Shown here in pieces: positions 1 through 11,130 of a stretch of DNA of 59,015 nucleotides (its first letter is position 1; every line of letters starts with the position of its first letter). Both the position numbers and the translations under genes were made by a program. The DNA is from Saprolegnia diclina VS20. Taxonomy: Eukaryota > Oomycota > Saprolegniomycetes > Saprolegniales > Saprolegniaceae. Under the pieces are notes generated by a model. The model was not told the DNA's origin. It searched no databases and was given only the letters and a program-made list of their open reading frames with translations. The stretch covers positions 503,456-562,470 of the forward strand of contig NW_008246069.1 of NCBI RefSeq assembly GCF_000281045.1. Reading direction: 5' to 3'.

Positions 1-500
1 CGTTCGGCGTACCCGTCGTGGTCTTCGAGTTGAGAAGCATGCCCGATCACCAGAAGATCGTCGTTGTTCCATCTTGACACGCCGAGAGTATATATATATA
101 TATACCGGTATATGAACTCGCCGCCAAAGTGCAGCGTTCCCACATCGTCAAGTGGCTTTACAGCCAATACCCCACGGCCTGCATTAAGCCGTTCTGGTCA
201 TTTACTAAGTCTTCCGCGCGCCCAACTTGCGTAGTGTGCCTGCAGCGATCCATATCTGACGGCCAAGACAAACACATGGACGTGGCACCAGGTGCGCCGA
301 TGGATCACGACGTGGACCGGCATCGACACTGGCGAGTCGCTGTGTCGGAGCCTCATACGAGTACTTGCTATGTCGATTGCAGCTACGCATATTACTGCTA
401 TAAGTATTACTAGTAGAACTATGCTCTTAGAATGTGGCGTGCTTCATTTGCAACGAGTACACAAGAAACAATATGCAGTATTAAGCGTCATGAAGCAGTG
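1..500. other. No gene recognised; AT microsatellite
   Basis: The stretch holds a short (TA)n tract at about 88-104 followed by a small ACCGGT palindrome. Reading frames on both strands are short and have no family resemblance. It lies downstream of the minus-strand gene ending at 501, so it may include its 3' UTR. Confidence 0.5.
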
Positions 501-1567
501 TCAAATCGCAAAGGAGGAATCGACGGTAGCGTGCAGACCCGCAATGCAATGCCCGCCGTCCACGCGCCACGTGACAACCGGCAGTGCTTCCAATGGCTCG
601 AGCATACGAGAGCAGCGGTTGGTCGATGGTCGTGATGCAAGGTTGCCGAGATGGACGCCAAGGTGCACTGCGCGCGCCGTCAGTACCCGACACAAAACAC
701 AGAAATGGAACGACGCACGTGACGAGGTCGCGGAGACGCCGAGCACTTCATGCAGCTCGATCGTCGACTCGAGCAGACGACCGTTGTGCACAAAGCAAAT
801 CGAGACAGCGTCCACAACGACAGGCTCCGAGCACATGTTTGCAATCGATATCGTCACCTATATCATGCATGTCACGATGGATCATTGCGCGAAGAGGTAT
901 TGCAAATGTACCAGGGTGTCTGGATGGACGAGCTTCTTCATGGCAGCATTGGCTTCGCGGAGCATCATTTCGAGCACTACGCCCATCCATGAGGTGTAAG
1001 AAGACGCGCAGAAGCACGTACGCGATGGTCCGCTGTCGCTTCGCGCCTTTCTCTGCGTGGAGCTGAGCCATCTAATGCAAGGACCGTGCACGACCATGCA
1101 GCACCTTGATGGACGACCCGACGGCGCCGCAGCGCTCCATATCCATCCACCGAAAGAGAATGAGCGCCGCCGTCGAGAACGTCTTCCACTACGTCGTCAC
1201 GAGTACGCGTTGGTCGCTGCATCATGGGAAGAAGGATCGTACCAAGAGCTCGTGGGCGAGCACGAGGTTGTGCACGTCATCGACGAGGACGCGGCGCTCA
1301 AACATCATGTCGGCGCTTGCACTGGATACGTCTGATGCATGGAGCGCCGCCGCATGGAGGTCGATCTGTCGGCGGATGGCATTGGTCTCTTGGCGGACGT
1401 GGTCGCTCGAGGCGGGGAAGAGGTCGCGGAAGGCGTCGATAGCAGTCCCAAGGCTTGCATGGAGCGCGTCTTCGACTTCCAGAAGCGCACGGAGCTACAC
1501 CCGCTGGATCAGCCGCCATCCTGCATGCTTCACATACACAGACCTCGTCTTCCACTCGGATCTCCAT
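501..1567 (-). CDS. Hypothetical multi-exon protein
   Basis: I do not recognise the family. A consistent model runs on the minus strand from ATG at 1567: a short first exon (MEIRVEDE), then an intron ending TAG, then a helical, charged exon (about 1245-1477) containing LRALLEVEDALHASL and VRQETNAIRRQIDLHAAAL, a third exon around 1120-1175 (WKTFSTAALILFRWMD), a fourth around 950-1070 ending LREANAAMKKLVHPDTL, and a last exon 501-857 starting VTISIANMCSEPVVVDAV. Each join uses a GT donor and TAG acceptor and keeps the frame. The helical N-terminus followed by a beta-rich C-terminus with a CVLC pair vaguely recalls small Mediator subunits such as MED27, but this is only a guess. Exon borders in the middle are uncertain, and the last exon reads weakly after CVLCR. 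Confidence 0.45.
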
Positions 1568-1599
1568 CCTCTTCCTTCCGGCCGCAATTGAAAATGAAG

Positions 1600-1728
1600 A
1601 TCTAGTGCCCTAATTCAAGGCAGGAAGGTGGCGTGAATCTAGTTATATTAGGATTAGGACGAGGTGATGTCCGAATTGGGATGGCGATCTTGCTGTGAAC
1701 GATCGCAAGTTGCACTTTCGATTGCACC
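1600..1728 (-). promoter_or_regulatory. Promoter-like dispersed repeat, copy A
   Basis: This 129-bp block, read on the minus strand, aligns along its whole length with 21767-21894 read on the plus strand, including 41 identical bases in a row around AATCCTAATATAACTAG. It ends 32 bp before the start codon at 1567. The other copy ends 35 bp before the start codon at 21930. The shared orientation and distance to an ATG suggest a duplicated promoter and leader rather than a random repeat. No terminal inverted repeats or target-site duplications were seen. Confidence 0.7.
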
Positions 1729-2062
1729 AATGTCATCAACGTTCAAGCAACCGCTCATCTACCTTTTGCATGTAAGTACCAAGATCCCAAGAGTATTGCG
1801 TAGAAGATGAAGACGAAATACTAGAGCAGTGTGCTCCAGAGAAAACGATGGGCCGCAAGCCTACATCGATGTGTCGAGACGTGTCGACAGTATCGATGCG
1901 AGTTCGCGGCGCCACGTTTTCAGTGCAGCACACTGTGAATCGTTAGTTAGTAGACTGTCTACTGGAAGGCTGATCTACGGACGAGGTCGTCTGCTCGTTC
2001 AGCGACTACAAGCAGCGTCACTTGGGATCATGTCGCAACGTACATACCTCGATGACAAGGCG
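1729..2062. other. Intergenic between DGK-1 end and repeat copy A
   Basis: No coding pattern was found. It contains the 3' flank of the minus-strand diacylglycerol kinase and the region upstream of the gene starting at 1567. Confidence 0.4.
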
Positions 2063-4468
2063 TCAACCAAGCGTCTTCTCGAGCATCTCGGCCTACCAGA
2101 AAGCTTGCATCATGGGCTCATCTTCGCAGAGTCGTACCTGGTGCGAGAAAATGATGCGAATGCGGCCCTTTTCCTGGAGGTGGGGCTCGCCGTCGACCTG
2201 GACAGGCAGCGACTCACGAAGTTGAAGATCGATCTTCTCGCCTTGGCAGACGCGAGTGGCGCTGGCGAGTCCGAGCTATACAAAACATTGGTAGTCAACG
2301 CAAAGAAAACGAGCAGCACGATACGTGAATGGCGCCCTGGTGCATCGTGCTGCCGACAGCCACAACGTCGAGGAGGCCGTCGTCCATGGCGGTAGGTCGG
2401 AGCGCCGTGTGGCGGCCTCGCGCATCCTATGGCAATCATGCGCCGTTTGACGAGACACAGCGTCGGATACCCGCTGGCCATAGGCGGGCGTAGCATCATT
2501 GCGCCAAAGCTTCGTGCCGCCAGCCTATTTGAAGGATTTGATTCAAACTCGGGAGGTAGACAAAGGAGCGCGTACGTAGCTGTCGATGTTGGTGACAATG
2601 ACCGCTTCCGTCTCGGCTGGGAGCTGGATGCGCTGGCCGTCGCAGTAGAGCTTGACCTTGGCCTCGAGGTTGGCGCACGTCGGCGTGACCAGGTTCTTGG
2701 CACCGAACTATACCACGTTGCAGTCGCCATATCCCGAGTCGCGTTGACGTACCCAGGTGTACCAAGCCTTGTTGGTCAATTGGTTGGCAAAGAGCCCCGG
2801 CGATTCCTTGCGCTTCTCGTGGAACTCGAGCGCCACCTGCGCGTCGACACCCACGCCTACGTATACACACGTGAAACGACGAGCAAAGCTGTCGCGTGCG
2901 CGCTACTGAAGTAGTTTTGGAGCGTGCACGTCTTCCGGCCGTCCATGGAGATGCGCCAGCAATCCAGCGCGCGCGTATCGGCGTTGGCGATGTCGTCCAA
3001 AGTGTCTACGACAAAATTGCCAGCTTGTACCTGCGTCAAGCGCAATGCGTCGTCGTACCAGAGATGGGCTACGCAGCATTGGTATGTAAGAGAGAATATC
3101 GTCACGATAGGACATATACCCCACGAGCGTAGCCACCGCCCCAGTTCAAGGACCGCGCCAGGTCGTTGCCGGTGCCTAGCGGCAGGATCGCGACGGGCGG
3201 CTGGTCGCTGAGGAGTTCTTCTTCGACCAGATTGCGAATCGTGCCAAGCACCTAGGTTGCATACAGACTCACCCAAACAAGACGACGCGAGAATGCACCC
3301 AGCCCACGGTGCCGTCGCCGCCACACACAACGATCTTGAGGCCTTCCACGTGGCGAAACTGAACGAGCGCGCTTCGCGGACCGCCCGAAGCATGCAAATC
3401 GTAGATCTAACATAATCAAAGGAGTTTGGTGCAGGCAGTACGCGCCATCGCACCTGAAGCGGGTTGAGATGCTTGAGGAATTGCTGGACGACGTAAGTGC
3501 CTTGCTGACCGCCGCTTTTGCCGTTGATAAACACTACAAGTCCGTGATCATGCGTGTCAAATACGTGGAGGCATCGTACCCAGGAGCGGTGTCGTCTTGC
3601 GCGGCGTGACGATCTTGTACGGCTGCATTCGGTCGTCGTCGTCGTCCTGGATGACGATCGGGTTGGTCGCCGTTCTACTCGGTCGTCAGGTCGATGCTAC
3701 ATCTCGCAGGATGCAAGGTATACCCCATGCGGGGCAGGCATTGGACGACCTTGTTTCGAAACCCAAAAATGAAAGAATGACCCCTACAATACAGAAGAGT
3801 GTGAGCTCAGAGAGATTGAGCGACCGAGTGATGGACCATGTCTCGTGCTGCGCGGTGTTGGCAGTTGTCACCGGCGTGTCTTGCGTCGTCACCGACGTCG
3901 GCGCCAAGACGAGGCGACGGTGCGGCCCGTACCCGCACGTCTGGGTGCGACCGCACGACTCGTGCACCACGTCACGGCACCACGCGCACTGGAACGCGTT
4001 CGTTCCGAAGCACGAGCCGTCGCAAATCGTGCAAGAGCTGCCCGCGTCAATGTTGTTCTTGACCCAGAAATGCGAGTTGTACGTCGCGTTGGCCGCGACT
4101 TTGCACCGGCAGCTGTGGTCGCCGGCCGACTGCCGAAGAATGCACGCTTCGTGCGCCTTCTTGCCGCAGACGTCGCACGCGAGGACCGTGCGCTTGACGT
4201 TGTTGGCGACCGAGTCGCACACGTTGCACCAATGAGGTCTATACAGGCGACATGAGATGCACGATCATCGACAGCCGATGCACATGTACCCGGCGCAGTC
4301 TTCAAGGCGCCACTGATGACGGCCAAGGACGTAGGGCTTGCCTTGGTAGCGACGCTTGAGGCGCCAGAGGAAGACGGACCGCACGACCCAGTACAGGGCG
4401 ACGGCGGCGGCGACGACAGCGGCGATGACAGTTGCGGTGGGCGTGTTCATGCTTGGCCTTGGGAGCAA
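2063..4468 (-). CDS. Diacylglycerol kinase, copy 1 (short C-terminus)
   Basis: Predicted to phosphorylate diacylglycerol to phosphatidic acid at a membrane. The N-terminus has one hydrophobic segment ([18 protein letters not shown]). Two Cys/His-rich C1 domains follow: HWCNVCDS..., with a paired [12 protein letters not shown], then [10 protein letters not shown]...[12 protein letters not shown] (about 3890-4220). The catalytic domain opens with [15 protein letters not shown] near 3534 and includes CGGDGTVGW and [11 protein letters not shown] type motifs (about 3130-3330). The accessory domain runs through 2920-2130. At least eight short introns are needed. Start is ATG at 4468, or 4450 (MNTPTATV). 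Compared with the neighbouring copy at 4715-7474, the reading frame stops at 2063 about 30 residues earlier, after EMLEKTLG, so the conserved C-terminal tail is missing. It may be a functional shortened paralogue or a decaying copy. Confidence 0.88.
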
Positions 4469-4490
4469 ATTGAAAAATGAGACTTCTAGG

Positions 4491-4508
4491 TCCGGATATC
4501 TATCCGGA
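4491..4508. promoter_or_regulatory. Paired TCCGGA(TA) palindromes upstream of DGK-1
   Basis: Two TCCGGA cores (4491-4496 and 4503-4508), flanked by ATATC/TATC, sit 23-40 bp upstream of the DGK-1 start. The same motif precedes four other genes in this window. Confidence 0.45.
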
Positions 4509-4714
4509 AGATTGCTTGGTCACCCATCTGACGTGGCACGTCGAGAATCCGCGATAGACAACGACGCGTCCTGCGCGTGCCCACGGTTCGCACTGGGATA
4601 TATGTAGCTCTGCCTCCATACTTGGCTCTGCACCTGCGGCCGACTCCGCGCCCACTGCATTGCATGGTTCAATACCCTTGTATTGGGGTTGCGAGCTCGT
4701 ATTTGAGGGTATTA

Positions 4715-7474
4715 TCACATGTTGTACTCGACCGAGGACCGCTTCGTCGGCAGCGACTTGGACTTGACACGCCGAACGATCTCGGCGAGGAGAATGTCGC
4801 GCTGTGTCCAAGTAATGATCTTGGAATGGCCCGCCCAATCCAGCGTCTAGCACCAGCAACATTACCATACATGGAAGATGTAGGAATATGAGTACCTCTG
4901 CGACTTGGCGAGCGACCGTGTCGCGCTCCTCAATCGTCTTGCCGAGCATAAAGGCCTACGAGACATTCACATCATCGACACCAAACATCCAAGTCGTACC
5001 TGGTGGAAGAAGGAAATGTCAATGGCGCATGCATCTTGCATGCGCGGCTCGCCGTCAATCTGAATCGGGAGTCGCTCGAGGAGCTTGATCTCAATGTGCT
5101 TGCACTGGCAGAGCCGAATCGCCTTGGAAAGCCCGACCTAGCGTCCCATGAGCATACCTCTTTTCTTATTCCTACGCAAGGTATTACCTGGAGCTGGCCC
5201 AAATGCAAGGTGCCCGTGACAGCCACGACGTCCAACAGACCGTCTTGCATCGAGGCAGGTCCAAAGAAGCGTTGCTGGCCGTGCTATAGTCGGCTTGCAT
5301 CACAGAATCTCCCAAAGGCGGGGCGTACCGGCTGCGTAAACGTATACTCGTTGTCGACGTCGTTGTCGTGCCACAGCACCGAGCCGCCGCCCTACATTCA
5401 TGGCTTTCATACCTTACCGGCGAGCGAGAGGACGTACGTAGCTGTTGATGTTGGCGACAATAACGCCTTCGATGCCCGGCGGCAGCAAGATCGGTTCGCC
5501 ATCGCACACGAGTTGGATCTTGGTTTCCAAATTGGCGCACGTCCGCGTGATAAAGTTTTTGGCGCCAAACTGCATGCGCCAAGCCAGTCATGCACGGTAC
5601 TTCAGATTGTGGTTCGTACCCGGCTGTACCAGAGCTTGTTGATAAACTGACTCATAAAGAGCGCCGGCGACCGCTCGCGCTGCTCGTGAAACTCGAGCGC
5701 CACTTGGGCATCGACACCGACGCCTACATTTGAAATGTAAACCAGAGGACCAAGTGACTTCGTACCAAAGTAGTTGTTGAGTACACAGTGCTTGGCGCCG
5801 TTCAGATCGACGCGCCAGCGGTCGAGGAGGCATGTGTGCGCATTCTCGAGGTCCGAGAGGATGTCTACAGCCACGTTGTCAGCACCTTCCGACACCCAAG
5901 CACAGTGAAGCAAAGTACCGCTAATGCGCTATGCACAACAACGATATGAGTGAAGAAGCGCAAGGGAAGACGCGTACCTGGTCCGAGTAGCCGCCGCCCC
6001 AGCCCAAAATGCGCGCGAGGTCGTTGCCCGTGCCGAGCGGCAAGATCGCCACGGGAGGTTGACGCAGCAGGCCTTGTGCCACGAGTTCATCGATCGCGCC
6101 AAGCACCTACAAACAATTGTCGCTCGTAACCACGTACCAAGAGCGAGAGACCGTACCCAGCCGACGGTGCCGTCGCCGCCACAGACAAGGATCTGAAGCG
6201 CTGTCACGTGTCGGAACTGCAGCAAAGGCGGGCGAGGACCACCGGGCACCGAGAGGTCGTAAATCTAATCACATCACATATGGGCCTTCTGATATACAAA
6301 ACGAAAACTATACCTGAAGGGGATTGAGCCACTTGCGCAGCTGCCGGAGGACGTAGACGCCCATTTGACCGCCACTGCGGCTGTTAATAAAGACTACAAA
6401 ATACCATCTAGCTCAGCATGAAAAGGTTGACGTACCCAAAAGCGGCGTCGATCCGATGGGCTGCTCAATGACATACGGCAGCATCTCGTCTGTATCGACT
6501 TCAACGACCTCGGTCGTTGTAGCTCTACATTGTGCGTCAAGCCACAAGCCATAGCACACAGGACGCGCGTACCCAGACGACTGCGGCGGCGTAATGTTCG
6601 TCTCGGTCGCCCGGCGTTGCCGCACCGTGCTAGTAGCTAGTTCAACACCAATGGACAAGCGCATCGCACGTACCCGGAGCGTGTTTTCATCGGCGACGCG
6701 TCGTCGTCCCTACAGATCGCCATCAGACTTGCTGTTACACGGCGCGAGCAAACATCGTTGCTAGCTTGCTCGAGGACGACGACCGGTGCTGGAGCGCGCG
6801 CGACTTGATTTTCTGGACAGCCGACTTGACAGATGAGAGCACGGTTGGCTTGGGCTGGATGCGGATCGACGAGGGTGGCAAGACAAGGCGCTCGTGCGGG
6901 CCGTAGTCACAGATGGCGCTAATACCGCCATTGTGAAAGCACGTCTCGTGCACGCGGCGATGGCACCACGCGCACTGGATCGCCGAGAGCGCGAGGATGC
7001 TGCCGCAGAAGAGGCCGCAGATGTCGCACGTGTCGAGCGGATCGATGTTGCCCTTGACCCACGCATGCTGCTCGAGCGCGCGTGCGTCCAAGTCGAAGGG
7101 CACGGCCGCGACCTTGCAGGCACAGCGCTCGGGCAGGCCGCCGCCGCGCAGGTACAGCAGCGCGCAGCGGCCATGAGCCGTGATGCCGCAGATGTCGCAG
7201 CTCACAACGTTGCTGCGGATGCCGTACGCGACGGACTCGCAAATGTTGCACCAGTGCGGCCTAGCCACACACACGTGAGGCGCGAGGCTGGAGGCGCTTT
7301 GCCGTACCCGGCGCGGTTGTTGCTGCGCCACTGGTGGACGCCGAGGACGTACGGGCCGTCCTGGAAGCTAAAGGTGCTGAAGAAGAGCACGAGGCGGTTC
7401 GCGCAGAGGTAGAACGCGACGATGGCGGCGACCGCGCCGGCGATCGAGAGCATCCACGACATGGCCAATTCCAA
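4715..7474 (-). CDS. Diacylglycerol kinase, copy 2 (full length)
   Basis: Tandem paralogue of the gene at 2063-4468. It has an N-terminal hydrophobic segment ([13 protein letters not shown]), a [13 protein letters not shown] stretch matching [13 protein letters not shown] of copy 1, and two C1 domains in one exon (about 6735-7290): HWCNICESV...[12 protein letters not shown] and [10 protein letters not shown]...[12 protein letters not shown]. The catalytic domain lies around 5920-6400 ([30 protein letters not shown]). The accessory domain covers about 5915-4950 ([17 protein letters not shown]). The last exon spells [20 protein letters not shown] and ends at a TGA at 4715. The predicted product acts in diacylglycerol/phosphatidic acid signalling at an internal membrane. 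Start is ATG at 7474, or 7462 two codons after MELA. About ten short introns have mostly GTACG donors. Confidence 0.9.
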
Positions 7475-7951
7475 GTTGCGTGTTCTTAGCGCGTGGTCGC
7501 CAGCTGCCTCCGGAAGACAACTCCGGCACCCAAATTTGAAACTGTCACGGCCAGCGGTGACGTGGCCGCGTCGACAACCATGGTCGCGCCGCCAAGATGG
7601 TCACATTGCCCTTTGCTCCTCGTGTACAAGCGGCAAGAGATCGCCGGGATCGACCGCCACAAGCGCAGGATGCAGCCCAGGAGGATTCCTTGCGACAGAA
7701 CCTCTGATTACGCAAGAATCGAGGCGCGGGACCGCGTCACGGTGTAGCGTCACGCCGACACCGCCAAGGACGCGATTCCACCACGGTGAGCCGCGCCGCA
7801 ACCGGTTTACGTTATGATGTGGACGGCTATCGTGTGCTACCGGTCGACTGGCCATGCTAGGTATCTCGATCCGACACCGTGTTCTAGCTGCAAAGCCAAC
7901 GCAATGAAGGAGATGGTAGTGTTTGGACATAGCACTGGAACGTAGTAGAGG
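7475..7951. other. Intergenic, no gene seen
   Basis: The stretch between DGK-2 start and the release-factor stop shows no frame with protein-like composition on either strand. It should hold the DGK-2 promoter and the release-factor 3' UTR. Confidence 0.4.
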
Positions 7952-9699
7952 TCACTCGACGCTGGCTGCTGTGGCCAAGAGCGCTTCTTGGATAAAACTA
8001 CACAGCGTCTATACATCAAAGGGGACGTAAACACGTCGCTGCGTACGTGGTGATGTCGCCGTCGAGCACGGCCGACGTATTCGACTTGGAGACGTTGGTG
8101 CGATGGTCCTTGACCATCTACACGACCAGTCTTCTCGTGAAACGAACCTCGTCAAGGTGGTGCTGACCTTGTACGGGTGCAGCACATACGAGCGAATCTA
8201 CCGTGGCATGAGCTATCGATTTCAATCTCGAAAATGGTCGTCGTCGTACTTGGCTGCCCCACCCGTTGTCACCGAGGCCTTGCGTGTACTTACGCCGCTC
8301 GTTTTCCCTGACCACCATGTCATTTCGAGACGTCAACAGCACAACGTACTGGTCGATGAGCTCGAGCTGCAGAAGACGCGCGCGCAGCATTTCCATCGCC
8401 GTGTCCTTGTTGCGGTGTTGCGACCGGTCCGATTGGCATTGGACGACAATATTCGTCGGCAAGTGCGTGATTCGAATCGCGCTCTCCGTCTTGTTGACGT
8501 GCTACACAAAGAGGCAATGTGGATCGATATGAGGAGTGACGTCGCGTACTTGGCCACCCGGTCCCGACGCGCGGTAGGTGTCGATGCGCAGGTCTTTAGT
8601 ATCGATGCGAATATCCCTTGCGCCTAGTCCCCGACGCTTGTCATGGCTCTGAAACGTGGACTGGGGTACACACCTGGGACCGCCGCCGCTAGCGGAAAGA
8701 CACGGACTTGGGCAAACGACGTGTGGCGTCGCGACTACGCTTCGCAATCAGAGTAAACCACTGCAAGGGAGTCGAGTACCGCGCTGTCAAAGGGCGAAAT
8801 GCGAACAAGCCGGTGGACGCCGGCTTCGGTGCGCGTCCAGCCGTAAGCGTAGCTGCCTACGCATGTTTTGTTGGAGAAGAGAGATGACAGAGATGCAACC
8901 TACCGTCGAGACGCAAACACACGGATCGGTATCCTGCTTCGTCGCCGGGCACTGCATTCACGAGCTCAGCTATACAAGACAATGATGCTCCGCTTGAAAG
9001 TGATATGGCGGACGCACTCGCAAACCCTTGGTCGGTGCCCCAACGCATGTACATGCGCAGCAGCATGTCGACCCAGTCGCAGCTCTCGGTACCGCCTACA
9101 CGCTCCACCACTTAGATGAATCCTGCATGTCGCGACGTAGTCTACCGGCGCCAGCGTGGATCTCGAGAAAGCACGACGACGGGTCGGCGGGCTCGGACAT
9201 GAGCAGCTCGGCGCGGAGCTTCTTGGCCGACGCTAACGCCGTCGCTAGGGACGCGACGCAGCCCGCGACAACGTCCTCTTCATGCTCTTCCAGCGCAAGG
9301 TCTACTCATCTTCGTCGATTGTATTGTGCGTGCACAATGCGTACCAAAGAGCTCCTTGGTTTCGTCGAGCGTCTGTTGCAGCTGGTCGGCCATCGCGTCA
9401 CGCTTCTCGAGAACACTGAGCTGTTGCAGAAGCTTGGCAGCGCTAGTGGCGTCGTCCCAGAGCGTATCGGACTGCGTGGCGTGGCGAAGCTCTGCAAGCG
9501 CAGTCGTGTGCGAGGGCGACGAAAGCACCTTGGTGATGAGCGCCACGTCCGTGCTCGTCGCGTCGTGCGTCGACCAGAAGTCTGCAATCATGGCCTTTGT
9601 CGCGCGGTCAACGTCGTCGGAGCTGAACCAAGCGCGCCGAGCGCTGGCGAGCATGCTGCGCGGCCAGGCGCGGGCCGTGCGCCGCTGGACGACCCACAT
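7952..9699 (-). CDS. Organellar peptide chain release factor 2 (RF2-type)
   Basis: Class I release factor that hydrolyses peptidyl-tRNA at UAA/UGA, probably in mitochondria. Exons read in order: an N-terminal helical region ([19 protein letters not shown]), [52 protein letters not shown] with the RF2 stop-recognition tripeptide [30 protein letters not shown] with the catalytic GGQ, and [31 protein letters not shown] and [13 protein letters not shown]. The start at 9699 ([16 protein letters not shown]) gives an arginine-rich, acid-free presequence ending WFSS, typical of mitochondrial import. Upstream in-frame ATGs exist to 9840. About seven introns. The last splice near 8040 could not be put in frame with confidence, so the C-terminal end ([10 protein letters not shown]... 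stop 7952) is the homology-favoured choice. Confidence 0.85.
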
Positions 9700-9706
9700 G
9701 ATCCAA

Positions 9707-9752
9707 TCCGGATCCGTCCTGAATTTCGGCATTGCCAGTAGCCTTATCCGGA
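9707..9752. promoter_or_regulatory. TCCGGA palindromes upstream of RF2 gene
   Basis: TCCGGA cores occur at 9707-9712 and 9747-9752, the second within CTTATCCGGATATG. They are 8 and 48 bp upstream of the preferred release-factor start. ATTGG (CCAAT on the gene strand) occurs further up at 9820 and 9851. Confidence 0.4.
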
Positions 9753-9860
9753 TATGCCGCATACAAGCTACGAGGTCTTTATATTCGGCATCGATGCCGC
9801 AAACAATTACTTCTCTGGGATTGGTTGAAACGAGGTCCAAACGCGCTGTGATTGGTACGA

Positions 9861-11072
9861 TTAGTCTTCGTCCGCGATCTTCTTGGCAAGCATGACGACA
9901 CCGTCGACCGTGTAGGGCAGAATGTCCATGTGAAGTTTGCCGGCCGACTGGGCGTGGAGAGCCTCAAATGCAGCAGGTGCGTTCTCGCCAAAGTCGTTGC
10001 CCCACACCAAGAGCTTCTTGAGCCCGCTATCGTCATTGCGCAGTACACCGTGCGCCAGGCGCGCGAGGCCGTCGTCTTCGATCGAGTTGTACCCGAGGCA
10101 GAGTGTCTCCAGCGTCGCGGACGCGCTGAGCACAGTTTCAAATGCTTTTGCGCCTTCGTCTGTCATGCGGTTGGCCGTCAGATCGAGCTCGATAATGCGC
10201 GACCCGCTCAGTAGCAGCGCAGCGAGGGCTTCGGAGCCAAAGCCTCCAATCTTGTTGGCACGCAAGTGCAAACTCGTGAGTGTTTTGTTGTCGAGCAAGC
10301 GCTCGGCGAGGACTTGGGCGCCAATGTCCGAAATGTGGTGTTTGCACAGACTCACATGCGTGAGCGTCGAGTTGGTCTGGAGCATCTTCCCGAGGTGCTG
10401 GAGCGCTTCTTCCTCGAGCGTGCGCAAGAGCGGGTTGTCCATATTGATACTCGATATGCTCTCGTTGAGGGACAAGGCGGTGGCCATCGCAATGAGGCTG
10501 CCGTGGCCCAAGTCCGTGTCGCCAATGTCGAGCGCCTCGAGGCACGTGTTGCCTTCGAGCATCTCGGCGACAAACATGCCGCCTTCGTTGCCCATGGGGT
10601 TTCGCCGGAGGTTGAGCGACTTGATCGTCTTATTGTTGCGGAGTGCTGTGCACAAGATTGAGATGCAGTCGCTATTGAGCTCGTTCCCGCTCAAGTCGAC
10701 GCGCACCAACGCGCACTTGTACCCGTCCACGTTGTTCTAGCACGACATCATGAGTCAACCTTCGACATTGGCAAGTCGACTACAATAAAGAGCTTGGAGA
10801 GTGCTCGGACGGCGCTCAGATGCGCTTCAGGATCGGTCTCGTCGACTTCGCCGATGCGGTTTTGCTGCAAATCGATGGTCTCGAGGTCGGTGACCTCGGT
10901 CGAGAGGAGGCTCGTCGCGAGCGTGAGCACATCGGCATTCGTCACGCGGGACGCAAAGTTCTGGACCGTGTTGCCAGGAAGGATGAGTCCCGCATTGCCA
11001 CTTGCCGCTGGTGTGTCCTATGCAATTGTGTCAGCTGTGCCAAGCCTTCGAACGGCGACGCACCCTGCTCAT
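9861..11072 (-). CDS. Leucine-rich repeat protein (RI-like)
   Basis: Two main exons encode a chain of ribonuclease-inhibitor-type leucine-rich repeats of about 28 residues, for example VRVDLSGNELNSDCISIL, IKSLNLRRNPMGNEGG, LEALDIGDTDLGHGSL, LTSLHLRANKIGGFGSEAL and LETLCLGYNSIEDDGLARL. A short first exon (ATGAGCAGG, start 11072) splices through GTGCGT...CATAG into TPAASGNAGLILPGNTVQNF. A second intron lies around 10731-10775. The fold is a protein-interaction scaffold, probably cytosolic; there is no signal peptide, membrane segment or NB-ARC. The specific partner is unknown. It is divergent from the MORN gene, with only 58 bp between start codons. Confidence 0.8.
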
Positions 11073-11130
11073 GCTGCACTCAATCGGCAAACCGGCGCCC
11101 AGTTACAGTCGGTTTCGTAGTTCGACGATC

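Noticed and set aside
1600-1728. Reading the 129-bp repeat as a MITE or SINE
   Set aside because: No terminal inverted repeats, target-site duplications, poly-A tail or internal RNA polymerase III boxes could be seen.
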